Source: Gammaproteobacteria bacterium (GTDB lineage: Bacteria > Pseudomonadota > Gammaproteobacteria > Steroidobacterales > Steroidobacteraceae). Taken from it: a stretch of DNA of 22,177 nucleotides. The DNA is taken from the NCBI GenBank assembly GCA_005877965.1, contig VBNP01000093.1:1-22177 (forward strand), read 5' to 3'. Under the pieces are notes generated by a model, which worked only from the letters and a program-made list of their open reading frames with translations, had not been told where the DNA came from and ran no database searches. Shown here piece by piece: positions 21,895 through 22,177 of this stretch (positions are counted from its first letter, which is position 1; the number at the start of each line of letters is the position of its first letter). A program made the position numbers and the translations under genes.

Positions 21895-22177
21895 ATGACC
21901 TGGCGAGACCGGGGCGCGTTTGCGGCGCTGTGCGTAATCTGGGGTCTTCCATATCTTTTCATCAAGCTGGCGGTGGCTGAGATCTCACCGGCAGGAGTTG
22001 CCTGGGCGCGCATCGCGCTGGGGGCGGTGATTCTCGTGCCGATCGCGTACCGGCGCGGCACGCTGGGGTCCGCCGTGACCCACTGGCGCGGCATCTGCGC
22101 GTTTGCCCTCGCCGAGATGGCCGTCCCGTTTTTCCTGATCTCTCTGGGCGAGCGCTGGATAAGCTCGTCGCTGACGG
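21895..22177 (+). CDS. EamA/DMT-family transporter, 5' part
   Basis: An ATG at 21895 opens a frame that runs off the window after 94 complete codons. It begins MTWRDRGAFAALCVIWGLPY and continues LFIKLAVAEISP, then VAWARIALGAVILVPIAYRR, and a third helix ending PFFLISLGERWISSSLT. This pattern of short helices with WG..F...K and R..LGA is typical of the drug/metabolite transporter (EamA) superfamily, which are inner-membrane exporters or permeases. GGGAGG lies 13 bp upstream, rather far. It follows the broken SDR by 45 bp on the same strand. The substrate cannot be inferred. Confidence 0.85.
   Translation, partial: MTWRDRGAFAALCVIWGLPYLFIKLAVAEISPAGVAWARIALGAVILVPIAYRRGTLGSAVTHWRGICAFALAEMAVPFFLISLGERWISSSLT

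Noticed and set aside
1..22177. Mobile element, phage, CRISPR or defence system
   Set aside because: No transposase, integrase, terminal inverted repeats, spaced repeat array or nuclease/helicase genes were seen; genes are metabolic and of even composition.

Overview
The window reads as a GC-rich chromosomal segment from a gammaproteobacterium, most like the Xanthomonadales / Nevskiales / Steroidobacterales group. This placement is inferred from gene content: a cydPABX bd-oxidase operon, a TonB-dependent receptor with a carboxypeptidase-regulatory-like N-domain paired with a flavin-dependent halogenase, LacI-controlled carbohydrate genes, and many GTG starts. No rRNA, tRNA, CRISPR array, transposase or phage gene was seen. 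No gene-free stretch exceeds 300 bp.

Layout. (1) 125-3195, plus strand: cydP-cydA-cydB-cydX, a complete cytochrome bd oxidase operon with two small subunits and no cydDC in view. (2) 3228-4297, minus strand: a five-helix membrane protein followed by a DsbA/thioredoxin-fold protein. (3) 4481-10150, plus strand, carbohydrate module A: a double LacI-type operator, a LacI-family regulator (frame broken), a large TonB-dependent receptor, and a flavin-dependent halogenase that appears to start at CTG. (4) 10165-10825, minus strand: a secreted esterase, also frame broken. (5) 10867-16827, plus strand, module B: a good promoter with a LacI operator at its start point, a second LacI paralogue, a secreted glycoamylase-domain (PF10091) hydrolase, a solute-binding lipoprotein and two ABC permeases. 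All four junctions overlap stop and start codons. (6) 16838-18250, minus strand: a cytoplasmic GH1 beta-glucosidase. Divergent from it at 18331 is the MalK/UgpC-type ATPase, with a LacI operator near the GH1 5' end. (7) 19495-21018: a secreted GH39-type glycosidase. Then come a frame-broken short-chain dehydrogenase and the 5' end of a DMT-family transporter that runs off the window.

How the parts could work together (inference). The TonB receptor brings oligosaccharides across the outer membrane. The secreted PF10091 and GH39 enzymes trim them. The binding protein, two permeases and MalK-type ATPase import them, and the cytoplasmic GH1 enzyme releases glucose. Two paralogous LacI repressors appear to divide control, each with its own operator core (AAGCGCTT for module A, AAACGTTT for module B and GH1). 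Because PF10091 includes GH144 endo-beta-1,2-glucanases, and GH1 plus a sugar ABC importer is a sensible downstream route, a beta-1,2-glucan or other beta-glucoside is a reasonable but unproven substrate.

The oddest features are: three genes (LacI-1, esterase, SDR) that each lack a short internal segment and change frame there; a triplicated N-terminal segment in the PF10091 enzyme; two enzymes whose natural N-termini have no ATG/GTG/TTG start; and a flavin halogenase embedded in a glycan locus.
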